NCBI GenBank assembly: GCA_026671195.1
Contig: JAPOHD010000024.1
Coordinates: forward strand, 27,241-91,240
Direction: 5' to 3'
Origin: Draconibacterium aestuarii
GTDB taxonomy: Bacteria > Bacteroidota > Bacteroidia > Bacteroidales > Prolixibacteraceae
DNA: 64,000 nucleotides
The notes beneath the pieces were generated by a model. It did not search any database. It saw nothing but the letters and a program-made list of their open reading frames with translations, and was not told the origin of the DNA. Both the position numbers and the translations under genes were made by a program. This document shows, one piece after another, positions 8,924 to 17,781 of this stretch. Within the stretch, counting starts at the first letter, position 1, and every line of letters starts with the position of its first letter.

Positions 8924-11005
8924 GTGAAAATCGACTCAATACATTTCTTATTCTACTTATTCGTCTTTTTTCTGTTTTGTACCTTTCCCGGGAAGGCCCA
9001 GGAACAAGATTTACTTATAATCGACTCATTAAAAAAAGCTATTCTTACCGAAAAACAGCAACAAAAAATTGTTGACAACAACAACCAGATTGCCTATACA
9101 TTTGCCTCCATCAATATCGACAGCACTTTGTATTATATTGAAAAAGCTTCAGAATTAGCCCAAAAGATTAATTACAAAAAAGGCATCGCAGAATGTCATT
9201 ATTATAATGCCAGATCGTTTATTCAAAAGGGAGAATTAACAAAAGCCATTGAAAGCTACAATGAATCGCTTAAAATTTATAATTACCTTAACGACACTGT
9301 AAATATCTTAAATATATACAGGGGATTAAGTTATGCATATTCCTATTCGGCAAGCCAGATTATTAGTCTCGATTATAGCCTCAAGGCTCTTGAAATAGCT
9401 GAAGAACTAAAAGACTCATTAAGTCTGTCGGTTATATACAATAACATTGCTGCCATTTATCATAAACTCGACAATTACGAATCGGCCGTATATTATTTTC
9501 AAAAAACGCTGGAGCTAGACTTAATTTCAGGTAAAAGCCCCGATATAGCAATTACCTATTCGAATTTAGGAATGGTTAAAGTTGAAAACGGAAATTTTGA
9601 GGAAGCAGTAAGTGATTACAGCAAACTTAAAGCAATTTTACCTGACATTGAAAGTGATTATGTAAGGTCCTACATTTACTTATCATTTGCAGGATATCAT
9701 ACTGGCCTTGCGGAATACGATTCAGCAAATTACTACATCACGCTTGCCGACCATATTTGCAGCGACAAAAATTACCTGCAGATACAAACCCGTGTATACA
9801 GGAGAACAGGAGAGCTGCTTTTTAAACAAAAACGATTTGAAGAAGCCATTTCTTATTTCGATAAAAGCATCGAGCTAGCAAAATCGATCCAAATATTTGA
9901 AAAATTCCCAACGATTTACAACATGAAAGCTATTGCCTGTTCCGAATTGGGTAGGTTTGAAGAAGCCTATTATAATTCGCAGGAGGGAATAAGATTCAGA
10001 GACTCGCTTCAAAACAAAAAAATAGCAGTTTCGCTAGCTGAGTTCGAGAATGAACATAAGCTAAAACTTGAAAAAGAATTACTTGATCAACAAGCTAAAA
10101 ACACAACAATTCAATTGAAATTCAAACTGCGGCTTGCAATTGTAACAAGTGCTTTATTATTAATTTCGATAGTAATTTTTATTTACTTTTTTCTGAGACA
10201 AAGAAAAAGCAAGCTTATACTGCAAAAACAGCACGCAATTATTAATGAGCAAAAAAGCCTGATCGAAGATAACTTTAACAAGCTGCAGTTGAATGAACAA
10301 AAACTTCAAAAACTAAATGCCACAAAAGATAAACTATTTTCGATTGTTGCACACGATCTAAGAAGCCCGTTTAATGCACTACTCGGATTTAGCAACGAAT
10401 TGAGTGAAAACTATGAAAGCTACGACGATAAACTGAGAAAAAAAATGATTTCTTTGATTTCTGCAAGTTCCGAATCAACACTTTTTCTGTTAGAGAATTT
10501 GTTGAATTGGGCACGGTCGCAAAGCGAATCCATAATGATACAAAAAGGTGAGTACAACCTGAAAAAACTTATTGAAGAAAGCATCTCACCATATCTGGGA
10601 AGTGCCGAAATTAAACTCCTTCATTTAAATAACTTCGTTTCTGATAATATCAAAATATGGGGTGACAAAGAAATCCTGAAAGTTGTTATTTCAAACCTGT
10701 TTAGCAATGCCATAAAATTCAGCCACAAAAAAGGCGAAATTATAATTAGTTGTACAAAACAAGCTAAATTGGCAGAAGTGTGTATTCAGGACTCAGGAAT
10801 TGGAATGAATAAAAAAATAACCGACAGCCTTTTCACCATTGATAAAAACACCAGCAGAATTGGCACCTTGAACGAAAAAGGTACCGGACTGGGCTTAATA
10901 CTTTGCCGCGAATTTATTCAAATGAACGATGGTACTATTCGTGTAAAAAGCGAAGAAAATAAAGGCAGTACTTTCTGCATTACAATACCATTAGCAGAGG
11001 TCTAA
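8924..11005 (+). CDS. TPR-domain sensor histidine kinase
   Basis: 693-residue membrane sensor kinase. Signal peptide (FLFYLFVFFLFCTFPGKA), then a periplasmic array of about seven TPR repeats (residues ~60-385), one transmembrane helix (AIVTSALLLISIVIFIYFFL), a coiled coil, and a HisKA domain with phosphorylatable His477 in SIVAHDLRSPFNALLGFS. The ATPase domain shows NLFSNAIKFSH (N box), DSGIGM (G1) and GTGLGL (G2). No receiver domain is fused and no response regulator lies beside it, so the partner must be encoded elsewhere. The GTG start at 8924 is chosen because the signal peptide begins right after it. The TPR sensor type is common in Bacteroidota; the signal is unknown. Confidence 0.9.
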   Translation: MKIDSIHFLFYLFVFFLFCTFPGKAQEQDLLIIDSLKKAILTEKQQQKIVDNNNQIAYTFASINIDSTLYYIEKASELAQKINYKKGIAECHYYNARSFIQKGELTKAIESYNESLKIYNYLNDTVNILNIYRGLSYAYSYSASQIISLDYSLKALEIAEELKDSLSLSVIYNNIAAIYHKLDNYESAVYYFQKTLELDLISGKSPDIAITYSNLGMVKVENGNFEEAVSDYSKLKAILPDIESDYVRSYIYLSFAGYHTGLAEYDSANYYITLADHICSDKNYLQIQTRVYRRTGELLFKQKRFEEAISYFDKSIELAKSIQIFEKFPTIYNMKAIACSELGRFEEAYYNSQEGIRFRDSLQNKKIAVSLAEFENEHKLKLEKELLDQQAKNTTIQLKFKLRLAIVTSALLLISIVIFIYFFLRQRKSKLILQKQHAIINEQKSLIEDNFNKLQLNEQKLQKLNATKDKLFSIVAHDLRSPFNALLGFSNELSENYESYDDKLRKKMISLISASSESTLFLLENLLNWARSQSESIMIQKGEYNLKKLIEESISPYLGSAEIKLLHLNNFVSDNIKIWGDKEILKVVISNLFSNAIKFSHKKGEIIISCTKQAKLAEVCIQDSGIGMNKKITDSLFTIDKNTSRIGTLNEKGTGLGLILCREFIQMNDGTIRVKSEENKGSTFCITIPLAEV

Positions 11006-11308
11006 CATTTGTTTTTTTTAGCTTTTAATAAGCGCACAACTGGTTTTTAAACGGTATCCAATTCGAAGAAAAGAAGTAAGGCAAAGTTGGTACATACAAT
11101 TATGTCGCTATAAGTGTTATCGTTTTTAGTAATTGATAATTTGAAACAACCTAACGTAAACGCTTAGAAAAAAGAATAAGCAACAGTTCAAGTCTGCCCC
11201 AGAAAAAACCAATGCATTGCAACAGCAATTTGTTAAAAACGATACCGAATGTCAGCCTGGCTGCTTTCCCTACTATTAAATTGCGAATAGTATTTTATTG
11301 AGGCGGCC
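11006..11308. other. Intergenic, no gene seen
   Basis: AT-rich gap between the converging kinase and dps genes. I see no open frame with family similarity and no clear terminator for the kinase gene; a T-run (GTTTTTTTTAGC) just after its stop lacks a convincing stem. Confidence 0.5.
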
Positions 11309-11338
11309 AAACAAAAGCCCCTCCAAAAATGGAGAGGC
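11309..11338 (-). terminator. Intrinsic terminator of dps
   Basis: On the minus strand GCCTCTCC-ATTTTT-GGAGGGGC followed by TTTTGTTT, about 22 bases after the dps stop. An 8-bp GC-rich stem with one G-T pair and a U-rich tail, a textbook intrinsic terminator. Confidence 0.8.
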
Positions 11339-11360
11339 TCCCTATTGCAAATAGTTTTTT

Positions 11361-11807
11361 TTAGTTCAGATACGACTTTAACATCCATATCTGTTTTTCG
11401 GCAAATCCAATCCATTCACTCATTAATCCGGCGGTTCCTTCATCACCTACTTCCTGAGCCTGTGCTAAAATCTCGTTAAACTGTTTCAAAAAATACTCTG
11501 TATAATTCAATACAATTTCAACCCCTTCTTTTCCGTCCGACACATTTACAGCCTCTTCTAACTGAGCGTTTTTAAGGTATTCGCCAAAGGTGTGAAACGG
11601 CTGGCCACCCAGCATTAAAATACGTTCTGCAATTTCATCAATCACTTCCGATGCCTGATTGTATAACTCTTCGTACTTTTCGTGCAACATAAAAAACATG
11701 TTACCTTGTACATTCCAGTGCAAACCTCTTAGGTTCTGATAATAAATCTGATAATCTGCCAATAAGGAATTTAATTTCTCTGCTACAACTTGATTCTTAG
11801 TATTCAT
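11361..11807 (-). CDS. dps: Dps ferritin-like DNA-protection protein
   Basis: 148 residues, standard Dps length. It forms a dodecameric shell that oxidises Fe(II) with hydrogen peroxide and stores iron. The ferroxidase signature is complete: His30 in RGLHWNVQG, His42, and Asp57/Glu61 in EVIDEIAERILMLGG. The C terminus (WIGFAEKQIWMLKSYLN) carries the helix with the conserved Trp. The gene diverges from oxyR across 105 bases containing a LysR-type site, and has its own terminator, so it is a monocistronic peroxide-stress gene, very likely induced by the neighbouring OxyR. Confidence 0.93.
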   Translation of the reverse strand: MNTKNQVVAEKLNSLLADYQIYYQNLRGLHWNVQGNMFFMLHEKYEELYNQASEVIDEIAERILMLGGQPFHTFGEYLKNAQLEEAVNVSDGKEGVEIVLNYTEYFLKQFNEILAQAQEVGDEGTAGLMSEWIGFAEKQIWMLKSYLN

Positions 11808-11852
11808 AATTCTAATTTTTAAATGATTATTTTCTTATTTTTTTTCTCGATT

Positions 11853-11873
11853 CAAAGATACTATAAGCAGTAT
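11853..11873 (-). promoter_or_regulatory. dps promoter with OxyR/LysR-type operator
   Basis: The minus strand reads TATCTTTG (11860-11853), a perfect TAnnTTTG -7 box 46 bases from the dps start. Overlapping its upstream edge is the perfect inverted repeat ATACT-N6-AGTAT (11858-11873), of the T-N11-A LysR form and similar to OxyR half sites. No -33 element is visible, which fits activator dependence. Confidence 0.6.
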
Positions 11874-11912
11874 TTATTAATTTTATACCCATATTAACTC
11901 AAGTTATACTAC

Positions 11913-12860
11913 ATGAATTTGAATCAACTTAAATACCTAAAAGAATTGTATTTACAGGGTAATTTTTCGCGCGCAGCGGAGAAACTAAATCTCACGCAAC
12001 CCGCTTTATCCCTGCAAATTCAAAAACTCGAAGAAGAAATAGACTTTAAATTACTCGATCGTACCAAACGCCCACTTCAGTTTACCGATGAAGGAAAACT
12101 GTTTTATCAGAAATCGCTCGAAATATTAAAAAGTATTCAGGAGTTAAAACAAATATCGTTCGAAATAAGTGAAGAAGTAAAAGGAAGTCTTACGGTTGGA
12201 ATAATACCAACACTGGCACCGTATCTGGTGCCTCTTTTTATTCACCAACTCAATAGCCAATTCCCTGAGTTGACATTAGAAGTTAGTGAATTAAAAACCG
12301 AAGAGATTATTTCAAGGTTGAAACTGGGGAACCTTGATTGTGGAATTATTTCAACTCCGGTTGCAGCGAACGGAGTAATTTTTACTCCCCTTTTTTACGA
12401 ACGTTTTTACATTTATATGTCAGAAGATCATGCATTATTTAACACCGACAGCATTGAAGCCGACCAGCTAGACGAAGAAGAAATATGGTATTTGGAAGAG
12501 GGAAATTGTTTCCAAAATCAGGTAAATTCTATTTGCAAAATAAACAACAGGCAAAATAATTCGCAAAACCTGATTTACCGAAGCAGCTCCCTCGAATCGC
12601 TTCGAAAAATTGTAGAGAATAAAAAAGGAATTACTTTTTTACCCGAACTGGCAACCATTACAATTCCCTCTGAATTTGAAGATCTGATAAAGGATTTTGC
12701 CGGAGAACAACCTGTACGTGAGATAAGTTTGGTTACACTAAAAAGTTTTTCGAAAGAACGACAAGTAGCAGCCTTACAGCAAATCATTAGCGAAAGTATT
12801 CCTCAGCGTATGAAAACCAAACTTAAAAGCTGGATTGTTGACACAAATATAAAAGCCTAA
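11913..12860 (+). CDS. oxyR: OxyR-type peroxide-sensing LysR regulator
   Basis: 315-residue LysR-family regulator. An N-terminal winged helix-turn-helix (NFSRAAEKLNLTQPALSLQI) is followed by the substrate-binding-like sensor domain. The decisive feature is the redox pair in EEGNCFQNQVNSICKI: the cysteines fall at residues 199 and 208, the same numbers as the disulfide-forming Cys199 and Cys208 of E. coli OxyR. It is therefore a peroxide sensor and not a metabolite-responsive LysR. It is divergent from dps, its expected target. A weak hairpin (TCTGTTT...AAACAGA, 12883-12905) follows the stop. Confidence 0.92.
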   Translation: MNLNQLKYLKELYLQGNFSRAAEKLNLTQPALSLQIQKLEEEIDFKLLDRTKRPLQFTDEGKLFYQKSLEILKSIQELKQISFEISEEVKGSLTVGIIPTLAPYLVPLFIHQLNSQFPELTLEVSELKTEEIISRLKLGNLDCGIISTPVAANGVIFTPLFYERFYIYMSEDHALFNTDSIEADQLDEEEIWYLEEGNCFQNQVNSICKINNRQNNSQNLIYRSSSLESLRKIVENKKGITFLPELATITIPSEFEDLIKDFAGEQPVREISLVTLKSFSKERQVAALQQIISESIPQRMKTKLKSWIVDTNIKA

Positions 12861-12945
12861 AAAATTCCATCCGCATTTAATTTCTGTTTCCAAAAACCAA
12901 ACAGAATAAAACAGATGAATGTCTTTTCGGCTAAGACAGGTCTGT

Positions 12946-13305
12946 TTAATAAACTTCTTTCGTTAAACGTTCAGTGGCAGTCATATAATAGCGTGCAAAG
13001 TTTTCATCTTTCATGAATTCTGTCAGTTCTGCCCGCCAACTCTCGGCCTCCTCGCTTAATTCCATAATTTTTGCTTTGGCAACCTGATCGTTCTGATCTT
13101 TCCGTTGCGCTCGTACTGCCGGAATAAATTTATCCATCCACACTTCGTAGTTGTCCATCAATTGCTTTTGTTCGTGGGTCAATTCAAACTCCGCTTTATC
13201 ATTCAACACTGTTGCCGAAAGTTTGGCAGAACCAATTGCAACAGAACCAACAGTCAACCCCAATTTAGTTATAAAGCTTCTTCTCGATTCTTCGTAGTCG
13301 TTCAT
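12946..13305 (-). CDS. Small exported protein with twin-arginine signal
   Basis: 119 residues, family not recognised. The N terminus ESRRSFITKLGLTVGSVAIG has the twin-arginine motif and hydrophobic stretch of a Tat signal; the mature part is a charged, helical ~85-residue segment (ELTHEQKQLMDNYEVWMDKF and onwards). No cofactor motif is visible. Similar small Tat-tagged proteins in Bacteroidota are often companions of oxidoreductases, but none is adjacent here. The gene converges on oxyR. Confidence 0.6.
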   Translation of the reverse strand: MNDYEESRRSFITKLGLTVGSVAIGSAKLSATVLNDKAEFELTHEQKQLMDNYEVWMDKFIPAVRAQRKDQNDQVAKAKIMELSEEAESWRAELTEFMKDENFARYYMTATERLTKEVY

Positions 13306-13393
13306 CTCTGAAATTTTAAATCAATCGTTCTTTTCAACAACGTTTGGTATTTATTGTTTAATCTGAAAATTAATACAACACGGATTTCATCGT

Positions 13394-13426
13394 AAAACAA
13401 AGCCCCTCTGTAAAAACAGAGAGGCT
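13394..13426 (-). terminator. Terminator-like hairpin with no adjacent upstream gene
   Basis: On the minus strand AGCCTCTCTG-TTTTTA-CAGAGGGGCT followed by TTGTTTT. It resembles the dps terminator in sequence (AGCCCCTC...GAGAGGCT). The nearest gene that could use it, the GntR gene, ends about 600 bases upstream at 14031, so the gene it once served has probably been lost or displaced. Confidence 0.55.
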
Positions 13427-13430
13427 TCTC

Positions 13431-14030
13431 AATATATCATTTCTGAAATCCCTACTTGACTTCTTCAAAAATAACCATATCTAATTATCAGCCCATTAAG
13501 AATTCATGGTACAAATAGGATACAAGTACTAATCTGCATCCCATTCAAAAAGAATAAAGGTATAATTTTATTTGTTTTTTAGCTCGTGTAAGCAAATCTA
13601 ACATAGATGCCTGTTTATGTAAAAATGGTTTGTCTCTTTGAATGATCTGCAGAATAAACATTTGATCTATAAACTCTCTAATAAATTTATACTGATCATA
13701 ACCATGGGGCCGGCGGTTCAAGCCCGCCTGTCGCTACTGAAATTTAAGAGGTTTTGCTTATAAAAACAATTGGACCAAAATAAAAGACAGCTAACAAAAT
13801 AATAAAAGAAAAAGAATCCGAAGAATTATCAGAAAACGAAAATTCTACAATTGAGGAATATTATGCTGAAATATTTGACAAGGTACTAAGCCAAACAATA
13901 GAACACCATTTTTCTTGAAAAATAAATACGGAGAACAATCGTGTCGTGAATAGTTTCAGAATTTGATAAGCAAGCTTCTTTTTTTATCTAAAATATTCAG
14001 GAATCCTAAATATATATATAAAATTGTCTA
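13431..14030. other. Gene-poor junction region
   Basis: 600 AT-rich bases without a supported gene. They include the tRNA-like fragment described separately and a short open stretch ending in IEEYYAEIFDKVLSQTIEHH before a stop near 13918, possibly a gene remnant that I cannot assign. The region separates conserved housekeeping genes from the sugar-use block and may be the scar of an insertion or deletion. Confidence 0.4.
13706..13736 (+). other. tRNA 3'-half-like fragment
   Basis: GGCGG-TTCAAGC-CCGCC (13712-13728) is a perfect T-arm with a canonical 7-nt TTC loop, followed by seven bases and an A in acceptor-strand position. No matching D-arm, anticodon arm or 5' acceptor strand precedes it, so it is not a working tRNA. 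It could be the tRNA-end copy left by an integrase, or a chance T-arm. In another frame the same bases encode AGGSSPPVAT before a stop. Confidence 0.3.
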
Positions 14031-14783
14031 TCAATACATTTCGGGCTTTACATCAATAGAAAATTTATAACGATCCCCACGATAATATGATTTTTCAATC
14101 TCAACTACCTTGTCATCCGAACATAAAATAGCGCCATCCAAAATAAATACGGCCAATGGAATCTCATTTTCAAAATAATTGTTTTTATCAGATGGAAACA
14201 TTATCATATTGCTTAGTGAGCGCTGTACTTTTTCCAACTGTAAGCTGTACTCTTTATGGTATATACCAATTAGAGGCTTTTCCAAATCGAGCATGTGTAT
14301 TTTCGGACAAACCGTCATTGATATGTATTTTGTCTCATCCTTTAAAAGAACATCATTTCCATAACGTAAACGGTGGATTTTCAGCACGGGTCCGTCAATG
14401 ATCAAATGCCGGTTATTAATCTCGGAAGAAATTCCATTCTCCAGAATTACTTTTTCCAGAATAATATTTTTGGGAGCAAAGCCTTCCCTGATTAAGTTAT
14501 TGGTAAAACTTTCCTTAATCGCATTGAAGGACCCCAATACACGGGTGATGTGTTTATCAGCAGTTCGGTTAAGCACAAAAGTCCCCTTCCCTTTGATCCG
14601 GGCAGCCCATCCCTGTAATTCAATTTCGTGAAGGCTTTTACGAGCCGTGGTATTGCTAATCCTGTAATTTTTTATCAGTTCATTTTCTGAAGGGATTTTA
14701 TCACCTGGTTGCAAATCTCCCGATTCAATTCGCTTGATTATATCTTTGCTAATCGCAATATATTTAGGAACCTGTACATTCAT
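14031..14783 (-). CDS. GntR/HutC-family transcriptional regulator
   Basis: 250 residues. The N-terminal winged helix (KYIAISKDIIKRIESGDLQPGDKIPSENELI then ISNTTARKSLHEIELQGWAARIKGKGTFV) is GntR-type; the rest is a UTRA effector domain (VLKIHRLRYGND, EIPLAVFILDGAILCSDDKVVEIEKSYYRGDRYKFSI), marking the HutC subfamily that usually binds sugar phosphates or related metabolites. It diverges from the MFS transporter across about 100 bases that carry a promoter and an inverted repeat, so it most likely represses the transporter/isomerase/GH106 block and perhaps itself. The effector is unknown; a product of the neighbouring isomerase pathway is the natural guess. Confidence 0.88.
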   Translation of the reverse strand: MNVQVPKYIAISKDIIKRIESGDLQPGDKIPSENELIKNYRISNTTARKSLHEIELQGWAARIKGKGTFVLNRTADKHITRVLGSFNAIKESFTNNLIREGFAPKNIILEKVILENGISSEINNRHLIIDGPVLKIHRLRYGNDVLLKDETKYISMTVCPKIHMLDLEKPLIGIYHKEYSLQLEKVQRSLSNMIMFPSDKNNYFENEIPLAVFILDGAILCSDDKVVEIEKSYYRGDRYKFSIDVKPEMY

Positions 14784-14825
14784 ATGGCAAAATTAAATGA
14801 AACACCAAACATTATCAACAGATAC

Positions 14826-14858
14826 TTGCAAATTAATTTTTCTTACTTATATTTGCAA
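14826..14858 (+). promoter_or_regulatory. Promoter and candidate GntR operator upstream of the MFS gene
   Basis: TTG at 14826 and TATATTTG (14848-14855, a match to TAnnTTTG) form a Bacteroidota-type promoter. TTGCAAAT (14826-14833) and ATTTGCAA (14851-14858) make a perfect 8-bp inverted repeat that spans both promoter elements, a natural place for a repressor. Confidence 0.5.
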
Positions 14859-14864
14859 TAAATC

Positions 14865-14880
14865 ATACTTAGTGCGTTAA
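14865..14880 (+). promoter_or_regulatory. Shared leader motif, copy 1
   Basis: ATACTTAGTGCGTTAA lies 5 bases before the MFS start codon. A near-identical copy precedes the isomerase gene (16176-16191). The shared motif suggests a common operator or a leader element acting on translation. Confidence 0.45.
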
Positions 14881-14885
14881 CTAAA

Positions 14886-16127
14886 ATGAAGAAGAACTTA
14901 ACCTGGATACCCTGGGCAATTGTTGCGATGGCGTTCTTTGCAACTGCCTTAAGTTTTCTGGATCGCCAGGTACTCTCCATTTCGATTATAAAAATAAAGC
15001 AAGACTTTCACATTTCAGATATTGAATATGGCTTTATAAATACCGGTTTTTTAATCAGTTATGCAATCATGTTTACGGTTGGAGGAATTTTAATCGATCG
15101 TTACGGGAGTCGCAGAGGACTGGCATTTTCGGTAGGAATCTGGTCATTTGCAACACTTCTACACAGTCTGGCAAACAATACTGCGCAGTTTGGCCTGTTC
15201 AGATTTTTGCTTGGTGTGGGAGAAGGAGGTGCGTTCCCCGGAGCAATAAAAGCGGTTGTTGAATGGGTACCGAAAAACAGGCAGGCATTAGCAAACGGAA
15301 TTGCCATTGGAGGTTCAGCAATCGGCGCGGTGGTTGCTCCCCCCTTGTGTGTTTACCTCATTAACATTACCGGCTGGAGGGGTGTTTTTCTTGTGACCGG
15401 TGCATTTGGTCTTGTATGGGTTGTTGCATGGTTGCTTTTACCCAAAAAGAAAAAAACTGATAACGTTCCCGACGAGCCCGACAAAGCACTTCCCCAAAAA
15501 GGATTCAACAAAGTAAAACTGATTGAGACTTTGAAAATAAAAGAAGTTTGGGTATTTATCATCATTCGTTTTTTACTGGATCCCATTTTCTATTTTTATA
15601 TGTTCTGGATCCCAAAATACTTAAACGAAGCGCGCCATATAGACATAGATCTCATCGGAAGCCTTTTCTGGATTCCTTTTCTTGCCCTGGGTGTCTCAAA
15701 TATGTTTGGAGGTTTTGCTTCCGACTGGATGTTCCAAAAAACAGGAAACCTTAATTCATCAAGAAAAGTGATTATGGGAATTGCTGCCCTGCTTACAGCT
15801 CCGGCACTTTTTGTGAAAATTGCACCCAATGTTGAATGGGTAATCATTATTATTTCCATTGCCTTTTTTGCCCACGGTCTTTGGATAACAAACTATATTA
15901 CTGCAATCAGTGACATGTTTGGTAACAGAATAACGTCAACTATTATTGGTTTCTCCGGGTCAGCAGGGGCTTTGTCGTCTTTGATTCTCAATCCCATAAT
16001 TGGCCTGATTATTACAAAATTTTCATACAATCCTGTATGGATTTATGCAGGGGCAATGTACTCTGTTGCATTTGTTGTATTCATCATTTTTATACCCAAA
16101 ATAAAACCACTAAAAATTTCGGTATAA
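14886..16127 (+). CDS. MFS transporter, ACS (hexuronate/sugar acid) family
   Basis: 413 residues with 12 predicted transmembrane helices. LSFLDRQVLSISIIKIKQDF at the first helix, the DRYGSRRG loop between helices 2 and 3, and FLLGVGEGGAFPGAIKAVVEW in helix 4 are typical of the anion:cation symporter (ExuT-like) branch. It sits in the inner membrane and would take up an uronate, aldonate or deoxysugar released by the neighbouring hydrolases. It is the first gene after the GntR-controlled promoter, followed after 82 bases by the isomerase gene. The exact substrate cannot be read from sequence. Confidence 0.88.
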   Translation: MKKNLTWIPWAIVAMAFFATALSFLDRQVLSISIIKIKQDFHISDIEYGFINTGFLISYAIMFTVGGILIDRYGSRRGLAFSVGIWSFATLLHSLANNTAQFGLFRFLLGVGEGGAFPGAIKAVVEWVPKNRQALANGIAIGGSAIGAVVAPPLCVYLINITGWRGVFLVTGAFGLVWVVAWLLLPKKKKTDNVPDEPDKALPQKGFNKVKLIETLKIKEVWVFIIIRFLLDPIFYFYMFWIPKYLNEARHIDIDLIGSLFWIPFLALGVSNMFGGFASDWMFQKTGNLNSSRKVIMGIAALLTAPALFVKIAPNVEWVIIIISIAFFAHGLWITNYITAISDMFGNRITSTIIGFSGSAGALSSLILNPIIGLIITKFSYNPVWIYAGAMYSVAFVVFIIFIPKIKPLKISV

Positions 16128-16175
16128 GTTGCAAGTAAAATCAACTTCCCGTTATAATAAAAGATATGACAAAAT

Positions 16176-16191
16176 ATACCTAGTGCGTAAA
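16176..16191 (+). promoter_or_regulatory. Shared leader motif, copy 2
   Basis: ATACCTAGTGCGTAAA, identical at 14 of 16 positions to the motif before the MFS gene, 18 bases before the isomerase start. I see no third copy before the two GH106 genes that follow. Confidence 0.45.
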
Positions 16192-16209
16192 GATTAAAAA
16201 ATAAAATAT

Positions 16210-17688
16210 ATGAATAAAACGGACGTACAAGATATTCTTATGAATGCTAAAACATCCACTCCCAATGTTGGTGTATTTGGAGTTGGATACGATAAATATT
16301 GGGAGCAGTTCCCCGGCCTGCTGGATGAACTGATGCAGAAACATTCGACCATTATTGAAAAGATTCAGGTTCATGATGTTTCCACTACAGATTTCGGGAT
16401 GGTTGACACCCCCCGAAAAGCCTATGAGACTGCTCAAAAGCTGGAAGCTGCGAATCTGGACATCATTTTTTGCAACATGCTGACATACGCAACATCGGGA
16501 ACGTTTGGGGTAATCATTAAAAATATAAATGTCCCCGTTGTATTGGTGGCTTTGCAACCTAGGAAAGCACTCGATTACAGCAAAGCTTCCACCTACATGC
16601 AACTGGCAAACGACGACATTTGCGCTTTGCCGGAGTTTGCAGGAGTAGCTGTTAGGATGGGAAAAAAAGTGCCGGACATGATTATCGGAACTTTGCACGA
16701 TGATTCGGCTGTCGACAAGCAATTTGAAGAGTACTGTCTTATTTCACGCGTATTACATGACTTAAAGAATGCGCATTTGGGGCATCTTGGCCATCCTATC
16801 AATGCGATGCTCGACATGCATACCGATGCAACGATGTTAACCTCTGCATTTGGCAGCCACATCGTTGAATGTGAAGCCAACGAACTCCATTCCTGCTACA
16901 ACAAAGTTACAGAAGAAGAAATAAAATTATGTAAAGAACTGATACTTAACTTTTTTGACACACCTGATCCGGTTTCTGATCCCATTTCAATGAAACTTCG
17001 GGATGAAGACCTCAGAATAGCAGCAAAAGTAAGTGTGGCTTTAACAAAATTTGTAGAAGAAAAACAACTCGACGGCCTTGCTTATTATTATGACGGCCCG
17101 GAAAACAGTGAAGAAAGAACTGTTCTTACCAACTTAATCGTGGGCAACTCACTTTTGACTTCGAAAGGTTTCCCGATGTGTGGAGAATCAGATTTAAAAA
17201 CACTTATTGCTCTTCTGATTATGGACAGACTTGGAATTGGTGGAAGTTTTGCCGAGTTTCACCCGGTAGACTTTAATGACGGTTTCGTGCTTGTCGGCCA
17301 CGACGGCCCCCACAACATTGCCATTGCTGAAGGAAAACCCATTTTAAGAAGCCTGAAAAAATACCATGGAAAACCTGGAAATGGTGCAGGTGTCGAATTT
17401 AAAATCAAAGAAGGCCCGATTACCATGCTTTCAATAAATTCAACATACGACGGGAAATTTAAATTTGTAATTGCAGAAGGAGAATCGGTTGCAGGACCTA
17501 TTCCACCTACGGGGAATACCAATACCAGGGGATTTTTTAAACCCGACATTAAAACATTTTTAGACCGTTGGATGCGCGAAGGTCCGACTCATCATTTCTC
17601 GCTTGGTATCGGTCATATTGCATCAACCATACAAAAAGTAGCAAATTATTTAAATATTGAATCCGTAATTATCAATTCTGAATCGTAA
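16210..17688 (+). CDS. L-fucose/L-arabinose isomerase-like enzyme
   Basis: 492 residues of the fucose/arabinose isomerase superfamily: a Rossmann-like N-terminal domain (NVGVFGVGYDKYWEQFPGL), a middle domain (HLGHLGHPINAMLDMHTDAT), and a C-terminal barrel with GESDLKTLIALLIM, HPVDFNDGFVLVGHDGP and GPTHHFSLGIGHIAS, which supply the metal-binding Glu, Asp and His. Cytosolic aldose-ketose isomerase of unknown specificity; given the rhamnosidases around it, a 6-deoxyhexose is plausible but unproven. No rhaB, rhaD or fucK-type gene follows, so the pathway is completed elsewhere. A degenerate paralogue lies at 24594-26009. Confidence 0.8.
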   Translation: MNKTDVQDILMNAKTSTPNVGVFGVGYDKYWEQFPGLLDELMQKHSTIIEKIQVHDVSTTDFGMVDTPRKAYETAQKLEAANLDIIFCNMLTYATSGTFGVIIKNINVPVVLVALQPRKALDYSKASTYMQLANDDICALPEFAGVAVRMGKKVPDMIIGTLHDDSAVDKQFEEYCLISRVLHDLKNAHLGHLGHPINAMLDMHTDATMLTSAFGSHIVECEANELHSCYNKVTEEEIKLCKELILNFFDTPDPVSDPISMKLRDEDLRIAAKVSVALTKFVEEKQLDGLAYYYDGPENSEERTVLTNLIVGNSLLTSKGFPMCGESDLKTLIALLIMDRLGIGGSFAEFHPVDFNDGFVLVGHDGPHNIAIAEGKPILRSLKKYHGKPGNGAGVEFKIKEGPITMLSINSTYDGKFKFVIAEGESVAGPIPPTGNTNTRGFFKPDIKTFLDRWMREGPTHHFSLGIGHIASTIQKVANYLNIESVIINSES

Positions 17689-17781
17689 AGGTAATCGATT
17701 GATAAAAGGAATTATTAACTTTCAATTGTACTTTTTTTAGAACATATAACTTCAAATAACCAAAGCATCTTGCAAAACACC

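Noticed and set aside
13706..13736. Functional tRNA gene
   Set aside because: Only the T-arm and a 3' acceptor-like stretch are present; no matching 5' acceptor, D-arm or stable anticodon arm.
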